From positions 1-15,027 of the forward strand of contig CAVFQD010000043.1 of assembly GCA_963624605.1 (NCBI GenBank): 15,027 bases of DNA, written 5' to 3'. The notes beneath the pieces were generated by a model. That model had not been told where the DNA came from, did no database searches, and worked only from the letters and a program-made list of their open reading frames with translations. This document shows, piece after piece, positions 13,119 to 15,027 of the stretch. The translations under genes and the position numbers were made by a program. The stretch is from Fimenecus sp963624605 (GTDB lineage: Bacteria; Bacillota; Clostridia; Oscillospirales; Acutalibacteraceae). Position 1 is the stretch's first letter. Each line of letters opens with the position of its first letter.

Positions 13119-13134
13119 GTTAGCAAAGGCTAAC
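13119..13134. promoter_or_regulatory. Operator 1, GTTAGC-N4-GCTAAC
   Basis: The perfect inverted repeat GTTAGC-aaag-GCTAAC begins at about the predicted transcription start. A repressor bound here would block initiation. The TTAGC/GCTAA core is reminiscent of DtxR/IdeR-family sites, which fits the iron-linked genes downstream, but the regulator is not identified. Confidence 0.7.
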
Positions 13135-13184
13135 TCAAAAAGCTCGGCATAAAGCAAGGTTTGAGCTTTATTTTAAGAATTGAA

Positions 13185-13200
13185 GTTAGCATACGCTAAC
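13185..13200. promoter_or_regulatory. Operator 2, GTTAGC-N4-GCTAAC
   Basis: A second copy of the same palindrome with a different spacer (atac), centred 66 bases after the first and 35 bases before the start codon. Identity of the arms with a changed spacer is the hallmark of a protein-binding site. Confidence 0.7.
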
Positions 13201-13234
13201 CCGATTTAACAAATACTGACGGGAACACTTATAA

Positions 13235-13780
13235 ATGCTTGAAAAATACCTTATTGAACATTGCTCTCCGACGCTTGCGTCGATTAAAACCGCAAATTTA
13301 ATGAATATACCCTTTGAAAACGGTGAAGAGCTTGTTTTATCGGTTGAAAGGCTCAATATCCAACTTTCCGAAAAGGGGATTGAGCTGCTTATTCTCAAGC
13401 AGTGTGAAAGCTCAGCACTTGTTTACGCTTACAGGAAATCAAAGCTCGCTTCCGATTTGTCAAAAGAGGGCGTTGCCGAATTTTTATCGGAATACGGCTA
13501 TGAATCCGCGGAGGTAGAGTATTGTATTTCAAGGCTTAAATCTCGTTTGGCGTTGGGCGGAGAGTTTCCGCACGAAATCGGCTTGTTCCTCGGTTATCCT
13601 CTCGGCGATGTTGTCGGATTTATCGACAATGCGGGGCAGAATTGCAAATGCACCGGTTGCTGGAAGGTTTACTGTAACGAGTGCGAGGCTATCAAGACTT
13701 TTGCAAAATTCAACAAATGCAAGTCTGTATATAAACGGCTTTGGCAGGGTGGAAGAAGCCTTGCGAAGCTTACTGTGTGA
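13235..13780 (+). CDS. DUF3793 family protein
   Basis: A 181-residue, probably cytoplasmic protein with the features I associate with DUF3793: the N-terminal HCSPTLASIKTANL, the central FPHEIGLFLGYPLGDVVGFI (111-130) and a cysteine-rich C-terminal part (C137, C139, C142, C147, C150, C162 around GCWKVYCNEC). The cysteines suggest metal or cluster binding. No function is established; in Clostridia the family is often found beside flavodoxin and ferrous-iron transport genes, which is the context here. The start at 13235 has only a weak ribosome site (GACGGGAA), so translation may be modest. It lies 14 bases before the flavodoxin gene, in one operon under two palindromic operators. Confidence 0.85.
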   Translation: MLEKYLIEHCSPTLASIKTANLMNIPFENGEELVLSVERLNIQLSEKGIELLILKQCESSALVYAYRKSKLASDLSKEGVAEFLSEYGYESAEVEYCISRLKSRLALGGEFPHEIGLFLGYPLGDVVGFIDNAGQNCKCTGCWKVYCNECEAIKTFAKFNKCKSVYKRLWQGGRSLAKLTV

Positions 13781-13794
13781 AAGGAAATTTAACT

Positions 13795-14217
13795 ATGAGT
13801 AAAACTGCTGTTGTATATTGGAGCGGTACGGGCAACACCCTTGAAATGGCTCAGGCTGTAAAGTCGGGAGCGCAAAAGGCAGGGGCGCAGGTTCAGCTTT
13901 TTACCCCCGATGAGTTCACTCCGGATATGGTAGACTGTTATGATTATATTGCTTTCGGCTGCCCATCAATGGGTTGTGAGCAGCTTGAAGAATCGGAATT
14001 TGAACCGATGTTTTCGGCGTGCAAGCCAAATCTTAACGGGAAATCCATTGCGCTTTTCGGCTCTTACGGCTGGGGCGGCGGAGAATGGATGGAAGCTTGG
14101 GAGGATGACTGCAAAGTGTCAGGCGCGAGCCTTGTCTGTGACAGCGTAATATGCAATGAAGCTCCCGACAAACAGACCCTTTCGGATTGCGAAAAGCTCG
14201 GTGCAGCGCTTTCGTAA
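13795..14217 (+). CDS. Flavodoxin
   Basis: A 140-residue short-chain flavodoxin, an FMN-binding electron carrier that replaces ferredoxin when iron is scarce. The phosphate-binding loop SGTGNT is at residues 10-15, and the isoalloxazine-stacking loops are visible as CPSMGCEQLEES and FGSYGWGGGEWM. An open frame runs upstream in phase to 13741, but AAGGAAA at 13780-13786 and the position 14 bases after the DUF3793 stop fix the start at 13795. Co-transcription with DUF3793 behind two metal-type operators supports induction by iron starvation (inference). Confidence 0.93.
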   Translation: MSKTAVVYWSGTGNTLEMAQAVKSGAQKAGAQVQLFTPDEFTPDMVDCYDYIAFGCPSMGCEQLEESEFEPMFSACKPNLNGKSIALFGSYGWGGGEWMEAWEDDCKVSGASLVCDSVICNEAPDKQTLSDCEKLGAALS

Positions 14218-14311
14218 TTGACCTTAAAATAAGATTTTACACATTTCACATTGTCATTTATCAAAAGTATTAAATTGCCATAACCCCCCTTAAAATATTC
14301 GCATAACACTT

Positions 14312-14350
14312 GCCGCCCGAAGCAGAATTTGCTTCGGGCGGCGGTGTGTT
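14312..14350 (+). terminator. Terminator after flavodoxin
   Basis: GCCGCCCGAAGCA (14312-14324) and TGCTTCGGGCGGC (14330-14342) form a perfect 13-bp stem around gaatt. The following sequence is only moderately T-rich. The stretch 14218-14311 before it shows nothing else. Confidence 0.75.
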
Positions 14351-14373
14351 TTGACAGTAAAAAAATATACCGC

Positions 14374-14409
14374 AAAAGTCGTCGCGAACGATACAAAGTC
14401 CGCGACGAC
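14374..14409 (-). terminator. Minus-strand terminator at the end of the tRNA/repeat region
   Basis: On the minus strand GTCGTCGCG (14409-14401) pairs with CGCGACGAC (14386-14378) and is followed by TTTT and, further on, a run of seven T. It follows the outermost copy of the tRNA-Gln 3' end and was probably the original terminator of this tRNA cluster. Confidence 0.75.
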
Positions 14410-14410
14410 G

Positions 14411-14560
14411 TGGCTGGGGTGGCAGGATTCGACAAGGCAAGCCTTGTCGCTTGCAACGATTATATGTCCCTTTTGCTTCGCAAAAGTTGGACAAACGGTT
14501 CGAATCCTACCGTAAATCGAACAAAAAATCAGCAGATACAAAAAATGTATCTGCCGATTT
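14411..14560 (-). repeat. 150-bp tandem unit, copy 1 (distal to tRNA-Gln)
   Basis: Identical base for base to the next 150 bp. Plus-strand order: a 22-bp copy of the tRNA-Gln 3' end with its CCA (14411-14432); a composite palindrome whose outer arms GGCAGGATTCGA (14421-14432) and TCGAATCCTACC (14500-14511) pair with one G-T; inside it hairpins CGACAAGGC/GCCTTGTCG (14430-14449) and TGTCC-CTTTTGC/GCAAAAG-GGACA (14465-14493); then a 16-bp A/T-flanked hairpin (14525-14561). No credible ORF. Confidence 0.9.
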
Positions 14561-14710
14561 TGGCTGGGGTGGCAGGATTCGACAAGGCAAGCCTTGTCGC
14601 TTGCAACGATTATATGTCCCTTTTGCTTCGCAAAAGTTGGACAAACGGTTCGAATCCTACCGTAAATCGAACAAAAAATCAGCAGATACAAAAAATGTAT
14701 CTGCCGATTT
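14561..14710 (-). repeat. 150-bp tandem unit, copy 2 (adjacent to tRNA-Gln)
   Basis: A perfect copy of the preceding unit, abutting the real tRNA-Gln gene. The 22-bp tRNA-end sequence therefore occurs three times with a period of exactly 150 (14411, 14561, 14711). The absence of any mismatch points to recent duplication, gene conversion or an assembly artefact. Confidence 0.9.
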
Positions 14711-14711
14711 T
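14675..14711 (-). terminator. Terminator of tRNA-Gln
   Basis: On the minus strand, starting at the last base of the tRNA CCA, AAAATC-GGCAGATACA pairs with TGTATCTGC-TGATTTT (one G-T pair) and runs into six T. The identical hairpin lies at 14525-14561 in the other repeat copy. Confidence 0.8.
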
Positions 14712-14785
14712 GGCTGGGGTGGCAGGATTCGAACCTACGAATGCAGCAGTCAAAGTGCTGTGTCTTACCGCTTGACGACACCCCA
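14711..14785 (-). tRNA. tRNA-Gln (anticodon TTG)
   Basis: On the minus strand acceptor TGGGGTG pairs with CACCCCA, discriminator G, encoded CCA at 14713-14711. The anticodon stem CAGCA/TGCTG holds loop CTTTGAC, giving TTG. The T loop is TTCGAAT. All arms are intact, so this is the functional copy, unlike the two 22-bp 3'-end copies downstream. Confidence 0.97.
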
Positions 14786-14821
14786 ATATTTATATTTGAT
14801 ATTGAATAATCGTTGATAGTG

Positions 14822-14852
14822 AAAACTCCGCCAAATCTTTTGACCGGCGGAG
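14822..14852 (-). terminator. Terminator after tRNA-His
   Basis: On the minus strand CTCCGCC (14852-14846) pairs with GGCGGAG (14832-14826), followed by TTTT. It lies between tRNA-His and tRNA-Gln, so Gln may need read-through or its own promoter in 14786-14825, where no clear promoter is seen. Confidence 0.75.
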
Positions 14853-14861
14853 CTTTATCAG

Positions 14862-14939
14862 TGGGGTGGATAGTCGGATTCGAACCGACGGTCTTCAGTG
14901 CCACAAACTGACGCGTTAACCAACTACGCTATACCCACC
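14862..14939 (-). tRNA. tRNA-His (anticodon GTG)
   Basis: On the minus strand acceptor GTGGGTA pairs with TATCCAC. The extra G(-1) opposite C73, the histidine identity element, is encoded, and so is CCA (14864-14862). The anticodon stem TCAGT/ACTGA holds loop TTGTGGC, giving GTG. Confidence 0.97.
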
Positions 14940-14948
14940 ATACAGCAT

Positions 14949-15025
14949 TGGCGCGCTGAGAGGGACTCGAACCCCCGACCCTCTGCTTAGAAGGCAGATG
15001 CTCTATCCAGCTGAGCTATCAGCGC
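14949..15025 (-). tRNA. tRNA-Arg (anticodon TCT)
   Basis: On the minus strand acceptor GCGCTGA pairs with TCAGCGC, discriminator G, CCA at 14951-14949. The anticodon stem TCTGC/GCAGA holds loop CTTCTAA, giving TCT, which reads AGA/AGG. Only nine bases separate it from tRNA-His, so both come from one transcript whose promoter lies beyond the right edge. Confidence 0.97.
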
Positions 15026-15027
15026 AA

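Noticed and set aside
14411..14710. CRISPR array
   Set aside because: Only two long units, no spacers (the whole 150 bp is repeated), no cas genes.
14290..14904. Minus-strand ORF of about 204 codons across the tRNA cluster and repeats
   Set aside because: It reads through tRNA-Gln, part of tRNA-His and both repeat units; the repeated peptide is only the 150-bp unit (a multiple of three) translated twice. The plus-strand ORFs there have the same cause.

Overview
The window looks like the chromosome of a low-to-mid GC, anaerobic, spore-forming Bacillota, most likely class Clostridia and perhaps the Oscillospiraceae/Ruminococcaceae of the gut (inference). Signs are strong AGGAGG ribosome sites, TTGACA-17-TATAAT promoters with extended -10 boxes, a SpoIVFA/SpoIVFB-like pair, DUF3793 next to a flavodoxin, a Fe-S-rich flavoenzyme with HypA/HypB, and encoded CCA ends on the tRNAs. 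No phage, transposase, CRISPR array or rRNA is visible.

Layout. 1-40 is the start of a HAD-family gene on the minus strand, divergent from gdhA (294-1625), an NADP-type glutamate dehydrogenase. The stretch 1681-1873 has no ORF but folds into a closed, multi-hairpin structure ending in a T tract, a good candidate for a non-coding RNA. A promoter then drives tRNA-Thr(TGT) and tRNA-Tyr(GTA), followed by three terminator-like hairpins. 2543-3957 is a coupled M23-peptidase/M50-protease pair of spoIVFAB type behind a sigma-E-like promoter. 4099-4806 encodes the most striking protein: a signal peptide, a domain about 69% identical to eukaryotic ubiquitin, and an unrecognised beta-rich C-terminal domain.

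4878-10047 is a divergent locus. hypB and a DUF5692-like membrane protein lie on the minus strand; a 966-residue multi-cluster Fe-S flavoprotein and hypA lie on the plus strand. They share a short control region with a TTGAC-N4-GTCAA palindrome. The split of the nickel chaperones HypA and HypB around these two genes suggests that they work together, with no hydrogenase or other nickel enzyme in view. 10297-12902 is a two-gene operon: an acidic-tailed membrane protein and a YhgE/Pip-family protein. 13235-14217 is DUF3793 plus flavodoxin, behind a strong promoter and two GTTAGC-N4-GCTAAC palindromes, probably metal-responsive control.

The right end (14411-15025) is a minus-strand tRNA cluster: Arg(TCT), His(GTG), Gln(TTG). 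Just downstream of tRNA-Gln are two perfect tandem copies of a 150-bp unit. Each begins with a 22-bp copy of the tRNA-Gln 3' end and contains a large composite palindrome and a terminator.

The main candidates for something new are the secreted ubiquitin-like protein, the tRNA-Gln 3'-end repeat units, the structured RNA after gdhA, and the hypA/hypB/DUF5692/flavoenzyme locus.
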